Shown piece by piece: positions 26,795-35,968 of a stretch of DNA of 64,000 nt. The DNA is taken from NCBI RefSeq assembly GCF_014489115.1, contig NZ_JACTAH010000001.1:2046001-2110000 (forward strand). Direction: 5' to 3'. Both the position numbers and the translations under genes were made by a program. A model generated the notes under the pieces. It saw nothing but the letters and a program-made list of their open reading frames with translations, made no database searches and was not told the origin of the DNA. This DNA is from Thauera sedimentorum (lineage in GTDB: Bacteria; Pseudomonadota; Gammaproteobacteria; Burkholderiales; Rhodocyclaceae). Position 1 is the stretch's first letter, and the number at the start of each line of letters is the position of its first letter.

Positions 26795-28180
26795 TCAGGC
26801 GCGGCGCCAGGTCGTACCCTGGGCGGAGTCTTCCAGCACGATGCCGCGCGCGAGCAGATCGGCGCGGATGCGGTCGGCCTCCGCATAGTCCCTGGCCTTC
26901 TTGGCCGCCGCGCGCGCATCGATCAGCGCCTCGATCTCTGCCGAGGCCTCCTCGGCCCCCGCCGCGCCGCCCTGCAGGAACACCACCGGATCACGCTCCA
27001 GCAGGCCGAGAACCCCGGCCAGCGCCTTCAGCTGCGCGGCCAGTTCGGCCGAGGCGCTGCGATTGACTTCATTGGCCAGTTCGAACAGCACGGCCACCGC
27101 CTCGGCGGTATTGAAGTCGTCGTCCATGGCCGCCCGGAAACGCTGCGCGTGCGCCTCCGTCCAGTCCACACCGGCCACACCGGCGGCCGGCGCGACGTTC
27201 TTCAGCGCGGTATACAGGCGGGTCAGCGCATGGCGCGCATCCTCGAGATGCGCGTCCGAGTAGTTCAGCGGGCTGCGGTAGTGGGCACGCAGGATGAAGA
27301 AGCGCACCACCTCCGCGTCGTACTGCTTGAGAACGTCGCGGATGGTGAAGAAGTTGCCCAGCGACTTGGACATCTTCTCGTCGTCCACCCGCACGAAACC
27401 ATTGTGCATCCAGTAGTTCACGAAGGCGTGACCGTGCGCGCCCTCCGATTGGGCAATCTCGTTCTCGTGGTGCGGAAACTGCAGGTCCTGACCGCCACCG
27501 TGGATGTCGAAATGATCGCCCAGCAGTTGCGAGCTCATCGCGGAGCACTCGATGTGCCAGCCCGGGCGGCCGCAGCCCCAGGGCGATTCCCACTTGACCT
27601 CGGCCGGCTCGTCCTCGCGCGCGTGCTTCCACAGCACGAAGTCGAGCGGGTCCTGCTTGCCCGCATCCACATCCACCCGCTCGCCGGCGCGCAGCTCGTC
27701 CAGCGACTTGCCCGAGAGCTTGCCGTAGCCGCGGAACTTGCGCACCGAATAGCACACGTCGCGGTTGGCCGCGACATAGGCCAGGCCGTTCTTCTCCAGC
27801 TTGTCGATGATCTGCTGCATCTGCGCCACGTATTCGGTGGCACGCGGTTCGTGGTCGGGGCGCAGCACGCCGAGCGCGTCGGCGTCCTCGTGCATTGCGG
27901 CGATGAAGCGGTCGGTCAGCGTCCGGATGGATTCGCCGTTCTCGCCGGCCCGGCGGATGATCTTGTCGTCGATGTCGGTGATGTTGCGCACATAGGTGAC
28001 CTGATAGCCGCTCGCCCGCAGCCAGCGCGCCACCATGTCGAAGACCACCATCACCCGTGCATGCCCCAGATGGCAGTAGTCATACACGGTCATTCCGCAG
28101 ACATACATGCGGACCTTGCCTGGTTCGATCGGGGTGAAGCTTTCCTTCCTGCGGGTCTGGGAGTTGTGAATCGTGAGCAT
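26795..28180 (-). CDS. cysS: Cysteinyl-tRNA synthetase
   Basis: Charges tRNA-Cys. The 461-residue class I enzyme has zinc ligand Cys28 in YVCGMTVYD, the HIGH-equivalent HLGH at 37-40, a second zinc cluster around WHIECSAM and the [10 protein letters not shown] block, and the KMSKS loop in [11 protein letters not shown]. The ATG at 28180 gives the family N-terminus ([13 protein letters not shown]); a 22-residue upstream frame is unsupported. Its presumed leader, about 190 nt from a TATAAT box, contains a strong intrinsic terminator. Confidence 0.98.
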   Translation of the reverse strand: MLTIHNSQTRRKESFTPIEPGKVRMYVCGMTVYDYCHLGHARVMVVFDMVARWLRASGYQVTYVRNITDIDDKIIRRAGENGESIRTLTDRFIAAMHEDADALGVLRPDHEPRATEYVAQMQQIIDKLEKNGLAYVAANRDVCYSVRKFRGYGKLSGKSLDELRAGERVDVDAGKQDPLDFVLWKHAREDEPAEVKWESPWGCGRPGWHIECSAMSSQLLGDHFDIHGGGQDLQFPHHENEIAQSEGAHGHAFVNYWMHNGFVRVDDEKMSKSLGNFFTIRDVLKQYDAEVVRFFILRAHYRSPLNYSDAHLEDARHALTRLYTALKNVAPAAGVAGVDWTEAHAQRFRAAMDDDFNTAEAVAVLFELANEVNRSASAELAAQLKALAGVLGLLERDPVVFLQGGAAGAEEASAEIEALIDARAAAKKARDYAEADRIRADLLARGIVLEDSAQGTTWRRA

Positions 28181-28244
28181 GACATCATCCGAAAAATCCG
28201 GCCCGGCCAATGCCGGCCATGCCGCGCAAGCGGAAACGGGCCGC

Positions 28245-28270
28245 AAAAAAACGGGTCCGAAGCGGACCCG
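28245..28270 (-). terminator. Strong intrinsic terminator in the cysS leader
   Basis: On the minus strand an 8-bp GC stem (CGGGTCCG with CGGACCCG, 3-nt loop) is followed by seven T residues. It lies 65 nt upstream of the cysS ATG in a region with no upstream minus-strand gene to terminate. A second hairpin (CGACGGC/GCCGTCG, 28279-28300) precedes it. Both point to a transcription-attenuation leader. Confidence 0.7.
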
Positions 28271-28308
28271 CCTTTGCCCGACGGCGCGCCGGGGCCGTCG
28301 TGGCTCGA

Positions 28309-28338
28309 TTGTGGGATATCGAGCGTTGTTGGTAGAAT
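28309..28338 (+). promoter_or_regulatory. Candidate promoter for the TPR / L,D-transpeptidase genes
   Basis: TTGTGG, 18-nt spacer, TAGAAT on the plus strand, about 50 nt upstream of the TPR protein start. The -10 matches 5 of 6 and the -35 3 of 6. Confidence 0.4.
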
Positions 28339-28379
28339 CGCCTGCTGAGTTGCAGGGACATCCGCCCGAAAATCAACGC

Positions 28380-28385
28380 ATTATA
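28380..28385 (-). promoter_or_regulatory. Candidate cysS -10 box
   Basis: A perfect TATAAT on the minus strand next to the start of the divergent TPR gene. No good -35 is found at 16-18 nt. The 65 nt between the leader terminator and cysS are GC-rich and offer no alternative -10, so this remains the best candidate. Confidence 0.35.
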
Positions 28386-28389
28386 GTAC

Positions 28390-29571
28390 ATGAGAATCCG
28401 TCCCTCTGCCGCCCTCGGCGCACTGGCCATAGCGCTGGCCATCGGCTTCGCCCCCGCTCATGCGGACGACAGGAACCGCGAAGCGCGCAACCTGTTGCAG
28501 AACGGGCAGCCCGAACACGCCCTTGCCGCCGCCGACAAGCTGATCGCGGGCAGCCCGGCCAATGCCGAAGCCCGTTTCCTGCGCGGCGTCGCACTCGCCG
28601 AGCTCGGCCGCACCGCCGAAGCCATTTCCACGTTCCGCAAGCTCACCGAGGACTTCCCGAGCCTGCCGGAACCCTACAACAACCTCGCCGTGCTCTACGC
28701 TCACCAGCGCGACTACGACAAGGCTCGCAGCGCCCTCGAACAGGCGATCCGCACGCATCCCAGCTATGCGACGGCACACGCGAATCTGGGCGATCTCTAC
28801 GCCAGGCTCGCCAACGAGGCCTATGAGCGGGCGCTGCAGCTCGACGCGGGGCGCGAGACAAGGCGCCCGCCCTCCACCCAGCCGCCGCTGGCCCTGATCC
28901 GCACGCTCGGCCCGGCCGCGGCATCGCCGCTGGTCATTGCACAGACCCCGCCGGCGGCACGTCCGGCCGCGCCGGCCCCTGCACCGACCCCCGCACCGGC
29001 TGCGGCGCCACGCCCCACCCCGTCTCCTGCCGCCGCGCCGGTGACCACGCCTTCCCGCGAGCCCGAGCCCATCGCCGCCACGCCCCCGGCAGCGGCTGGC
29101 GAAGCACCTGCCGCCGCCGTCGAAACGGCGAGCCCGAAACCCGAGCCGGCACCGGTGCCGGCCCAGGCCGTGGCGGAACCCCGGCCCGCCGCGCCAGCCC
29201 CGGCGGCCCCGCCCGCGGCACAAGCGGCGACGGCGAGCGAGGACGTGCTGGCCGCCGTGCGGGCCTGGGCTGAGGCCTGGTCCTCCAAGGATGTGAACGC
29301 CTATCTCGCCGCCTACGACAAGGACTTCGAGGTGCCCGGCGGGCGCTCCCGCTCTTCCTGGGAGAACGAACGCCGCCAGCGCGTAGGCAAGCCGGGCGAC
29401 ATCAGCGTGGAGGTCGACGGTCCGCAGGTGGATATCGACGGCGACCGCGCGGAGGTGCGCTTCCGGCAGCACTATCGTTCGTCCAACTTCAATGCCAGCA
29501 CCGTCAAGATCCTCGAGATGGTCCGCCGCGGCCAGCGCTGGCAGATCGCTAGGGAGAAGATCGGTCGATGA
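28390..29571 (+). CDS. Periplasmic TPR protein with C-terminal SnoaL-like (Cds6-type) domain
   Basis: A 393-residue exported protein. Signal peptide 1-25 ends APAHA-DD. TPR-type helices run from 27 to about 150 (for example ALAELGRTAEAISTFRKLTEDFP and PYNNLAVLYAHQRDYDKARSALEQAI). A Pro/Ala-rich linker covers about 165-280. Residues 288-393 form a domain (VRAWAEAWSSKDVNAYLAAYDKDF ... WQIAREKIGR) that recurs at the C-terminus of the next gene's product. ATGA overlap with that gene shows translational coupling. It is probably a periplasmic partner or scaffold for the L,D-transpeptidase; the exact role is unknown. Confidence 0.8.
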   Translation: MRIRPSAALGALAIALAIGFAPAHADDRNREARNLLQNGQPEHALAAADKLIAGSPANAEARFLRGVALAELGRTAEAISTFRKLTEDFPSLPEPYNNLAVLYAHQRDYDKARSALEQAIRTHPSYATAHANLGDLYARLANEAYERALQLDAGRETRRPPSTQPPLALIRTLGPAAASPLVIAQTPPAARPAAPAPAPTPAPAAAPRPTPSPAAAPVTTPSREPEPIAATPPAAAGEAPAAAVETASPKPEPAPVPAQAVAEPRPAAPAPAAPPAAQAATASEDVLAAVRAWAEAWSSKDVNAYLAAYDKDFEVPGGRSRSSWENERRQRVGKPGDISVEVDGPQVDIDGDRAEVRFRQHYRSSNFNASTVKILEMVRRGQRWQIAREKIGR

Positions 29572-30773
29572 GACGGATGCAGATCGGCAGGCGCCTGCTC
29601 CGCAGTGGTGCGCTCGTGTTCGCCCTCCTCGGCGGCGTCGCCCTGGCGGCACCGGAGGACAGGCGCATTTCCGACGCCGGCCCGGAAGCCGCATTGCAGC
29701 AGATTTTCGGCGAGATCGAGGCCAACCGGCTGGATGCCGCCCTCGACCGCACCGAGATGCTGCTCAAGGCGTATCCTAACTTCCGCCTTGCGCACCTGAT
29801 CCGCGGCGATCTGCTGCTCGCCCGCGCCCGCCCGCTGTCGACCTTCGGCAACGCCGAGAACTCCCCCGAGCGCGTGCAGGAATTGCGCGACGAGGCCATC
29901 GCCCGGCTGCGCGCCTACCGCGAACGTCCCAGCGCGGCCAACTATGTGCCGCGTTACCTGCTGCAGATGGGCCCCGAGCAGCAGCATGCCGTGGTGGTGG
30001 ACACCCAGCGCGCACGGCTCTACGTGTACCGCAACGAAGACGGCAAACCGCGCTTCGTGGCCGACTACTACATCAGCCAGGGCAAGGCAGGCTCGGGCAA
30101 GCAGTTTGAGGGCGACAACAAGACCCCGCTCGGCGTCTATCACGTCACCTCCTTCATCGACCCTGCCAAGCTGCCCGACCTCTACGGCAAGGGCGCCTTC
30201 CCGCTCAACTACCCGAACCCCTGGGACAAGCGCCTCGGGCGCACCGGCTACGGCATCTGGCTGCACGGCACGCCGAGCGACACCTATGCCCGTCCGCCGC
30301 TGGCCTCCGAGGGCTGCGTGGTACTGGCCAACCAGGACTTCACCAGCCTGAGCAGCTTCGTGCAGCCCGGCCTGACCCCGGTGATCATCAGCAACGACAT
30401 CGAATGGCTGTCGCTCGACGACTGGCAGGCCGAGCGCAGCAGCCTCAACGCGGCGATCGAAGCCTGGCGCAGCGACTGGGAGAGCCTGGACGTGGAGCGC
30501 TATCTGTCGCACTACTCGGCCCAGTTCCGCAACGACCGCTACGACTACGCCGAATGGAGCTCGCGCAAGCGCCGCTTCGCGAACGCGCGCGAATGGGTGA
30601 AGGTGGAGGTCGGCAAGCTCAGCATGCTGCGCCAGCCGGGAGAGGACGCGCTGGTGGAAGTCATCTTCGAGCAGGACTACCGCAGCGACGGCTTCACCGA
30701 CACCATGCGCAAGCGCCAGTACTGGACCAAGGAAGACGGGCGCTGGAAGATCATCTACGAGGGCGGCGCCTGA
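29568..30773 (+). CDS. L,D-transpeptidase (YkuD domain) with C-terminal SnoaL-like domain
   Basis: A 401-residue periplasmic enzyme for peptidoglycan 3-3 cross-linking or protein attachment. Signal peptide about 1-28 (LVFALLGGVALAA). Helical repeat-like region 35-125. The YkuD domain covers about 138-275 with catalytic His233 in WLHGTPSDTY and Cys250 in SEGCVVL. Residues 292-401 (WRSDWESLDVERYLSHYSAQF ... WKIIYEGGA) resemble the C-terminal domain of the upstream TPR protein. Family members with this tail are annotated as Cds6-type L,D-transpeptidases. Overlaps its upstream partner by 4 nt; ppiA follows. Confidence 0.9.
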   Translation: MRRMQIGRRLLRSGALVFALLGGVALAAPEDRRISDAGPEAALQQIFGEIEANRLDAALDRTEMLLKAYPNFRLAHLIRGDLLLARARPLSTFGNAENSPERVQELRDEAIARLRAYRERPSAANYVPRYLLQMGPEQQHAVVVDTQRARLYVYRNEDGKPRFVADYYISQGKAGSGKQFEGDNKTPLGVYHVTSFIDPAKLPDLYGKGAFPLNYPNPWDKRLGRTGYGIWLHGTPSDTYARPPLASEGCVVLANQDFTSLSSFVQPGLTPVIISNDIEWLSLDDWQAERSSLNAAIEAWRSDWESLDVERYLSHYSAQFRNDRYDYAEWSSRKRRFANAREWVKVEVGKLSMLRQPGEDALVEVIFEQDYRSDGFTDTMRKRQYWTKEDGRWKIIYEGGA

Positions 30774-30820
30774 GCGCCGGCACCCCGTTTTCGCAACGCA
30801 ATCAAAGGAGTTCCACGTCG

Positions 30821-31381
30821 ATGAAGAAACTGTTCACCCTGCTCGCCCTGTTCGGCTGGATGAGCGTTGCCGTAGCCGCCAACCCGCAGGTGGAGCTCGA
30901 CACCACCCAGGGCCGCATCGTCCTGGAGCTCTACCCGGAGAAGGCGCCCAAGACGGTCGCCAACTTCCTTGAGTACGTGTCCAGCGGTCATTACGACGGT
31001 ACCGTGTTCCATCGCGTGATCGACGGCTTCATGATCCAGGGCGGCGGCTTCGACGCCCAGATGACGCAGAAGCAGACCCGCGCGCCGATCGAGAACGAGG
31101 CCAAGAACGGCCTGAAGAACGTCGCCGGCTCGATCGCCATGGCCCGCACCCAGGCGCCGCACTCGGCCTCTGCGCAGTTCTTCATCAATCTGGTGGACAA
31201 CGCCAACCTCGACTACCCCTCCTTCGACGGCTGGGGTTATGCCGTGTTCGGCAAGGTCACCGAGGGCCTCGACGTGGTGAACAAGATCGGCAAGCTGCCG
31301 GTCCGCAACGTCGGCTTCCATCAGAACGTCCCCGCGGAACACGTAGTCGTCAAGCGCGCGCGCGTGCTCGAGAACCGCTGA
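30821..31381 (+). CDS. ppiA: Periplasmic peptidyl-prolyl cis-trans isomerase (cyclophilin A)
   Basis: Exported cyclophilin of 186 residues that assists folding of periplasmic proteins. The signal peptide is MKKLFTLLALFGWMSVAVAA. The cyclophilin core contains [16 protein letters not shown] (catalytic Arg), [21 protein letters not shown] and GYAVFGKVTEGLDVV. AAAGGAG precedes the ATG by 10 nt. It is followed 42 nt later by a cytoplasmic paralogue, a standard pairing. Confidence 0.94.
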   Translation: MKKLFTLLALFGWMSVAVAANPQVELDTTQGRIVLELYPEKAPKTVANFLEYVSSGHYDGTVFHRVIDGFMIQGGGFDAQMTQKQTRAPIENEAKNGLKNVAGSIAMARTQAPHSASAQFFINLVDNANLDYPSFDGWGYAVFGKVTEGLDVVNKIGKLPVRNVGFHQNVPAEHVVVKRARVLENR

Positions 31382-31423
31382 AATCCGCCCCCATTCCATC
31401 CAGGACAAGCCCAGGAGCAGCAC

Positions 31424-31918
31424 ATGGCAGTCAAACTGCACACCAGCCACGGCAGCATCACCATTGAACTCGACGCCGACAAGGCCCCCGCCACGGTCGA
31501 GAACTTCATCGCCTACGTCGAAGCCGGCCACTACGACAACACCATCTTCCACCGCGTGATCGACGGCTTCATGATCCAGGGCGGCGGCTTCGAGCCGGGC
31601 ATGAACCAGAAGCCCACCCGCGACCCGATCAAGAACGAGGCCGACAACGGCCTGAAGAACGAGCGCGGCACCATCGCCATGGCCCGCACCCAGGCTCCGC
31701 ACTCGGCCACCGCGCAGTTCTTCATCAACGTCGCCGACAACGACTTCCTCAACTTCCGCTCGCCCGACCTGCAGGGCTGGGGCTACTGCGTGTTCGGCCG
31801 CGTCAGCGAGGGCCTGGACGTGGTGGACAAGATCCGCGCGGTCAAGACCGGCTCCAAGGGCTTCCACCAGGACGTGCCGGTGGAAGACGTGGTGATCGAG
31901 CGCGCGGAAGTCGTCTGA
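31424..31918 (+). CDS. ppiB: Cytoplasmic peptidyl-prolyl cis-trans isomerase (cyclophilin B)
   Basis: A 164-residue cyclophilin without a signal peptide. Catalytic segment [15 protein letters not shown], then [21 protein letters not shown] and [18 protein letters not shown]. It is a clear paralogue of the preceding ppiA product. It lies 29 nt before lpxH, an order shared by many beta- and gammaproteobacteria. Confidence 0.96.
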   Translation: MAVKLHTSHGSITIELDADKAPATVENFIAYVEAGHYDNTIFHRVIDGFMIQGGGFEPGMNQKPTRDPIKNEADNGLKNERGTIAMARTQAPHSATAQFFINVADNDFLNFRSPDLQGWGYCVFGRVSEGLDVVDKIRAVKTGSKGFHQDVPVEDVVIERAEVV

Positions 31919-31947
31919 TTCCGTCCGCTCGTCAGCACACCGGCCAG

Positions 31948-32673
31948 ATGCAGGCGCTGTTCGTCTCAGACCTGCATCTGACCGAGGAGCACCCGGAAAC
32001 CGCCGCGGCCTTCCTCGCCTTTCTGGCGGGGCCGGCCCGCGGCGTGCCGGCGCTGTACATCCTGGGCGACCTGTTCGAATACTGGGCGGGCGACGACGAC
32101 GGCGACGCCCCGCTCAACCGCCGAATCGCCGAAGCCCTGCACAGCCTGTCAGCGTCCGGCAGTGCCATCCATTTCATCGCGGGCAACCGCGATTTCCTGC
32201 TCGGCGAGGCCTATGCCGCACGCGCCGGCATGGCCCTGCTGCCCGATCCCTGTCCGCTTCGTCTCGGCTCCGTGGATGTACTGCTCAGCCACGGCGACGC
32301 GCTGTGCACCGACGACCTGGCCTATCAGGCCTACCGCCGCCAGGTCCGCGACCCGGCCTGGCAGGCGGCCTTCCTCGCCCGCCCGCTGGCCGAACGCAAA
32401 GCCTTCATCGACAGCCTGCGCAGCCGCAGCGAGCAGGCCAAGCGGGAAAAGGAAATGGCCATCATGGACGTCAACCGGTCCGCGGTGGAGGCCCTGCTGC
32501 GCGAACACGCCTACCCCACGTTGATCCATGGCCACACCCACCGGCCGGCGCGTCACGAACACCTGGTCGATGGCCGCCGCTGCGAGCGCTGGGTACTGGC
32601 GGACTGGCACGGCACCGCGCCCTATCTCGCCTTCGACGGCGAGCGCTTCAGCACCCACGAACTGATTCCCTAG
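31948..32673 (+). CDS. lpxH: UDP-2,3-diacylglucosamine diphosphatase
   Basis: Hydrolyses UDP-2,3-diacylglucosamine to lipid X in lipid A synthesis, at the inner membrane surface. The 241-residue calcineurin-like phosphoesterase has metal ligands in SDLHL (8-12), GDLFEYW (about 41-47), GNRDFLLG, SHGD and HGHTHRPARH. The ATG at 31948 has no strong Shine-Dalgarno and may be coupled to ppiB. Convergent with metZ. Confidence 0.95.
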   Translation: MQALFVSDLHLTEEHPETAAAFLAFLAGPARGVPALYILGDLFEYWAGDDDGDAPLNRRIAEALHSLSASGSAIHFIAGNRDFLLGEAYAARAGMALLPDPCPLRLGSVDVLLSHGDALCTDDLAYQAYRRQVRDPAWQAAFLARPLAERKAFIDSLRSRSEQAKREKEMAIMDVNRSAVEALLREHAYPTLIHGHTHRPARHEHLVDGRRCERWVLADWHGTAPYLAFDGERFSTHELIP

Positions 32674-32710
32674 GAACGGGCCCTGCCCGCGATGCGCGGA
32701 AGGGTCTTGC

Positions 32711-32742
32711 GAAGGCCGCATCGCGGCCAAGGCCGCTCCTAC
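32711..32742. repeat. REP-like palindromic element
   Basis: Contains the palindrome GCGGCC-AA-GGCCGC (32723-32736) followed by TCCTACG; read on the minus strand it is the GTAGGAGCGGCCTTGGCCGC type of REP known from Pseudomonas, Xanthomonas and relatives. It sits between the convergent lpxH and metZ genes and includes the metZ stop codon. Confidence 0.6.
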
Positions 32743-33908
32743 GCGGCGAGGCCGCGCGCCAGATCGGCCTTGAGGTCCTCGATCGACTCCAGCCCCACCG
32801 CCACGCGCAGCAGGCCTTCGGAGATGCCCGACGCCTCGCGTGCCTCGGCGCTGATGCGCCCGTGGGTCGTTGAAGCCGGATGGGTGATGGTGGTCTTGGT
32901 GTCGCCCAGGTTGGCGGTGATCGAGATCACCCGGGTCGAATCGACCACCCGCCAGGCGCGCTCGCGCCCGCCATCGACCTCGAAACTGAGGATCGCACCA
33001 CCGCTCTTCTGCTGGCGCATCGCCAGTTCGTGCTGAGGATGCGAGCTCAGACCCGGGTAATGGACCCGCCGCACGCCGGCCTGCGTCTCCAGCCAGCGCG
33101 CCAGTTCCAGCGCCGCGGACGACTGCGCGTCCATGCGGATGCGCAGCGTCTCCAGCCCCTTGAGGATGATCCAGGCGTTGAACGGCGAGATGCACGGCCC
33201 CGCGGTGCGCAGGAACTTGAAGACCTCGTCCACCACGTCCGCACGCCCAGCCACCGCGCCGCCCAGCACGCGGCCCTGGCCATCCAGGTACTTGGTGGCC
33301 GAATGCACGACGACGTCGGCGCCGAGCGCCAACGGACGCTGCAGGGCCGGGGTGCAGAAGCAGTTGTCCACCGCCAGCAGCGCACCGGCCGCATGGGCCA
33401 CTTCGGCCACCGCGGCGATATCGACGACCTCGGTGAGCGGATTCGACGGCGTCTCGATGAAGAACAGCCGGGTGCGCGGACGCACCGCGGCGCGATAGGC
33501 CGCCAGCTCGGTGGCCGGCACGAAGCTGGTCTCGATGCCGAACCTGGCCAGGATGTTGCCGAACAGCTGCTGGGTGGCGCCGAACAGCCCGCGCGAGGCG
33601 ACGATGTGGTCGCCGGCCTGCATGGTCGCCATCACCAGCGACAGGATGGCCGACATGCCCGAGGCCGTTGCAACGCAGGCCTCGGCCCCCTCCAGCGTCG
33701 CCAGACGCTGCTGCATGGCGGTTACCGTCGGGTTGCTGAAGCGCGCGTAGACGTTGCCCGCCTCCTCCCCGGAGAAGCGCGCGGCGGCCTGCGCGGCGCT
33801 GTCGAACACGAAGCTCGAGGTCAGGTAGAGCGCCTCGCTGTGCTCGTTGAACTGGCTGCGCGCCGTGCCCGCGCGGACCGCCTGGGTGTCGAAGTCGAAC
33901 TCGTCCAT
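32739..33908 (-). CDS. metZ: O-succinylhomoserine sulfhydrylase
   Basis: PLP enzyme of the Cys/Met-metabolism family that makes homocysteine directly from O-succinylhomoserine and sulfide. The 389 residues include YARFSNPTVTAMQQRLATLEGAE, the PLP Lys in VVHSATKYLDGQGRVLGGAV, and the C-terminal TKTTITHPASTTHGRIS block. The metZ call over cystathionine gamma-synthase rests on this gene's usual place after purF in beta- and gammaproteobacteria and on the N-terminus MDEFDFDTQAVRAGTARSQF. The REP element overlaps its stop. Confidence 0.92.
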   Translation of the reverse strand: MDEFDFDTQAVRAGTARSQFNEHSEALYLTSSFVFDSAAQAAARFSGEEAGNVYARFSNPTVTAMQQRLATLEGAEACVATASGMSAILSLVMATMQAGDHIVASRGLFGATQQLFGNILARFGIETSFVPATELAAYRAAVRPRTRLFFIETPSNPLTEVVDIAAVAEVAHAAGALLAVDNCFCTPALQRPLALGADVVVHSATKYLDGQGRVLGGAVAGRADVVDEVFKFLRTAGPCISPFNAWIILKGLETLRIRMDAQSSAALELARWLETQAGVRRVHYPGLSSHPQHELAMRQQKSGGAILSFEVDGGRERAWRVVDSTRVISITANLGDTKTTITHPASTTHGRISAEAREASGISEGLLRVAVGLESIEDLKADLARGLAA

Positions 33909-33919
33909 CGGCCCGCCGG

Positions 33920-35455
33920 TCAGTGGTCGCTGTTGGTGACGAGGTTCAGGTCGAGCTGGCCGTCGTCGTGGTCGTCGTGCTGCGCGCTGGCCGGCTTGGC
34001 CTCACCGCGCTGGTTCTCGACGCCGTTCAGGTACTCGGCGGTGATGTCGCCGGTGACGTACTGGCCATCGAAACAGGAGGTCTCGAAGAAGCTGATCGCC
34101 GGGTTCACCGCGCGCACCGCCGCCTTCAGATCGTCCAGATCCTGGTAGATCAGCCCGTCGGCGCCGATCTCGGCACAGATCTGCGCCTCGTCGCGGTCGG
34201 AGGCGATCAGCTCGCCGCGGGTGGGCATGTCGATGCCGTACACGTTGGCATAGCGCACCGGGGGCGCCGCCGATGCCAGGTAGACCTTTGCCGCGCCGGC
34301 CTCGCGCGCCATGTTCACGATCTCCTTGCTGGTGGTGCCGCGCACGATGGAATCGTCCACCAGCAACACGTTCTTGCCGCGGAATTCCTGCGGGATGGTG
34401 TTGAGCTTCTGGCGCACCGACTTCTTGCGCGTGGCCTGCCCCGGCATGATGAAGGTACGGCCGATGTAGCGGTTCTTGACGAAGCCCTCGCGGTACGGCA
34501 GTCCGAGCTTGTGCGCCATTTCCATGGCCGACGGGCGGCTGGAATCCGGAATCGGGATCACCACGTCGATGGCCGCGTGCGGCAGCGTGCGCTTGAGCTT
34601 GTCGGCGAGGAATTCACCCATCTTGACGCGCGACTCATAGACCGACACGCCGTCGATGATGGAATCCGGGCGCGCCAGGTAGACGAACTCGAACATGCAC
34701 GGCGCCTCCACCGTGCGCTCGGCGCACTGGCGGCTCCTGAAATTGCCCGCGGTGTCCACCAGGATGGCCTCGCCCGGCGCCACGTCGCGCAGCAGCTTGA
34801 AGCCGAGCACGTCCACCGCCACCGACTCGGAGGCCACCATCCACTCGGAGCCCTCGGCCGTGTCGTTGCGGCCGACCACCAGCGGACGGATGCCGTAGGG
34901 GTCGCGGAAGGCCAGCAGGCCGTAGCCGGCGATCATCACCACCGCGGCATAGGCACCGCGGCAACGCCGGTGCACGCCGGCCACTGCACGGAACACCGCT
35001 TCCTCGTCGAGCTTGAGGCCATTGGTGGCGTGCTGCAGCTCGTGCGCCAGCACGTTGAGCAGCACCTCGGAGTCGGAATTGGTGTTGATGTGCCGCAGGT
35101 CGGCGAGGAACATCTCGCGCTTGAGCTCTTCGGAATTGGTCAGGTTGCCGTTATGCGCCAGCAGCAGGCCGAAGGGCGAATTGACGTAGAAGGGCTGCGC
35201 CTCGGCGGCGTTGTAGGCCGACCCGGCGGTCGGGTAGCGCACATGGCCGATGCCCCAGTTGCCGGTGAGGTTGCGCATGTTGCGCGTGCGGAACACGTCG
35301 CGCACCAGGCCGGAGCCCTTGTGCATGAGGAAGCGCCCCCCCTCGGAAGTGGCGATGCCCGCCGCGTCCTGGCCCCGGTGCTGGAGCACCTGCAGACCGT
35401 CGTAGAGCAACTGATTCACCGGAGAGGTGGCGACCACCCCAAGGATTCCGCACAT
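33920..35455 (-). CDS. purF: Amidophosphoribosyltransferase
   Basis: Commits PRPP to purine synthesis by transferring glutamine amide nitrogen. The 511 residues begin MCGILGVV, so after Met removal Cys1 is the glutaminase nucleophile. The PRPP-binding loop is [18 protein letters not shown], and RYIGRTFI with [15 protein letters not shown] follows family pattern. It lies 11 nt downstream of cvpA, matching the cvpA-purF order of E. coli, with metZ 11 nt later. Confidence 0.98.
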   Translation of the reverse strand: MCGILGVVATSPVNQLLYDGLQVLQHRGQDAAGIATSEGGRFLMHKGSGLVRDVFRTRNMRNLTGNWGIGHVRYPTAGSAYNAAEAQPFYVNSPFGLLLAHNGNLTNSEELKREMFLADLRHINTNSDSEVLLNVLAHELQHATNGLKLDEEAVFRAVAGVHRRCRGAYAAVVMIAGYGLLAFRDPYGIRPLVVGRNDTAEGSEWMVASESVAVDVLGFKLLRDVAPGEAILVDTAGNFRSRQCAERTVEAPCMFEFVYLARPDSIIDGVSVYESRVKMGEFLADKLKRTLPHAAIDVVIPIPDSSRPSAMEMAHKLGLPYREGFVKNRYIGRTFIMPGQATRKKSVRQKLNTIPQEFRGKNVLLVDDSIVRGTTSKEIVNMAREAGAAKVYLASAAPPVRYANVYGIDMPTRGELIASDRDEAQICAEIGADGLIYQDLDDLKAAVRAVNPAISFFETSCFDGQYVTGDITAEYLNGVENQRGEAKPASAQHDDHDDGQLDLNLVTNSDH

Positions 35456-35466
35456 GGAAGACCTGC

Positions 35467-35958
35467 CTATCTGAAACGAACTCTATCGGCCACCGCATCC
35501 GGCAGCCACGGTTTGGCGGCAATCACCGCCGTCTCGAGCGGCGGTGCGAACAACGCGTTGGACCACCAGGGTTCCCGCGAAATTCCGACCAGACCGCCCA
35601 GCAACACTATCACCAATGCAATCGCCAGCCCGCGCACCAGTCCGAAAAAGGCGCCGAACAGGCGGTCCGCCGGCCCCAGCCCGATGGCGCGCAGCAACTC
35701 GCGCAACAGGAAGCGCAACAGCGCCGCGACCAGCAGCACCGCCACGAAGAGCGTCGCGAAGCCGGCCACGTGGCGCCACGCCGGCTCCACGATCCAGCTG
35801 GAGAACAGCGGTGCGGCCATGTGCGCGTAGCGCCAGGCCAGGAACAGCGCAAGCACCCATGCGACCAGCGCCATCACCTCGCTCACCAGGCCGCGCCACA
35901 CGCCGATGGCGGCAGACAGGGCGAGGATGCCGAGGAAAACGTAGTCGAAAACCGTCAT
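35467..35958 (-). CDS. cvpA: CvpA family membrane protein
   Basis: A 163-residue inner membrane protein with four spans (about 5-22, 28-48, 64-88 and 102-124). In E. coli it is needed for colicin V production and envelope stress tolerance; molecular activity is unknown. The N-terminal [28 protein letters not shown] is typical. It lies between the SPOR protein and purF with spacers of about 10 nt, so it is transcribed with them. Confidence 0.93.
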   Translation of the reverse strand: MTVFDYVFLGILALSAAIGVWRGLVSEVMALVAWVLALFLAWRYAHMAAPLFSSWIVEPAWRHVAGFATLFVAVLLVAALLRFLLRELLRAIGLGPADRLFGAFFGLVRGLAIALVIVLLGGLVGISREPWWSNALFAPPLETAVIAAKPWLPDAVADRVRFR

Positions 35959-35968
35959 TGCCCACCGT

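Noticed and set aside
28180..28385. T-box riboswitch in the cysS leader
   Set aside because: I could not find a T-box consensus or specifier stem with a UGC/UGU codon; only hairpins and a terminator are visible.
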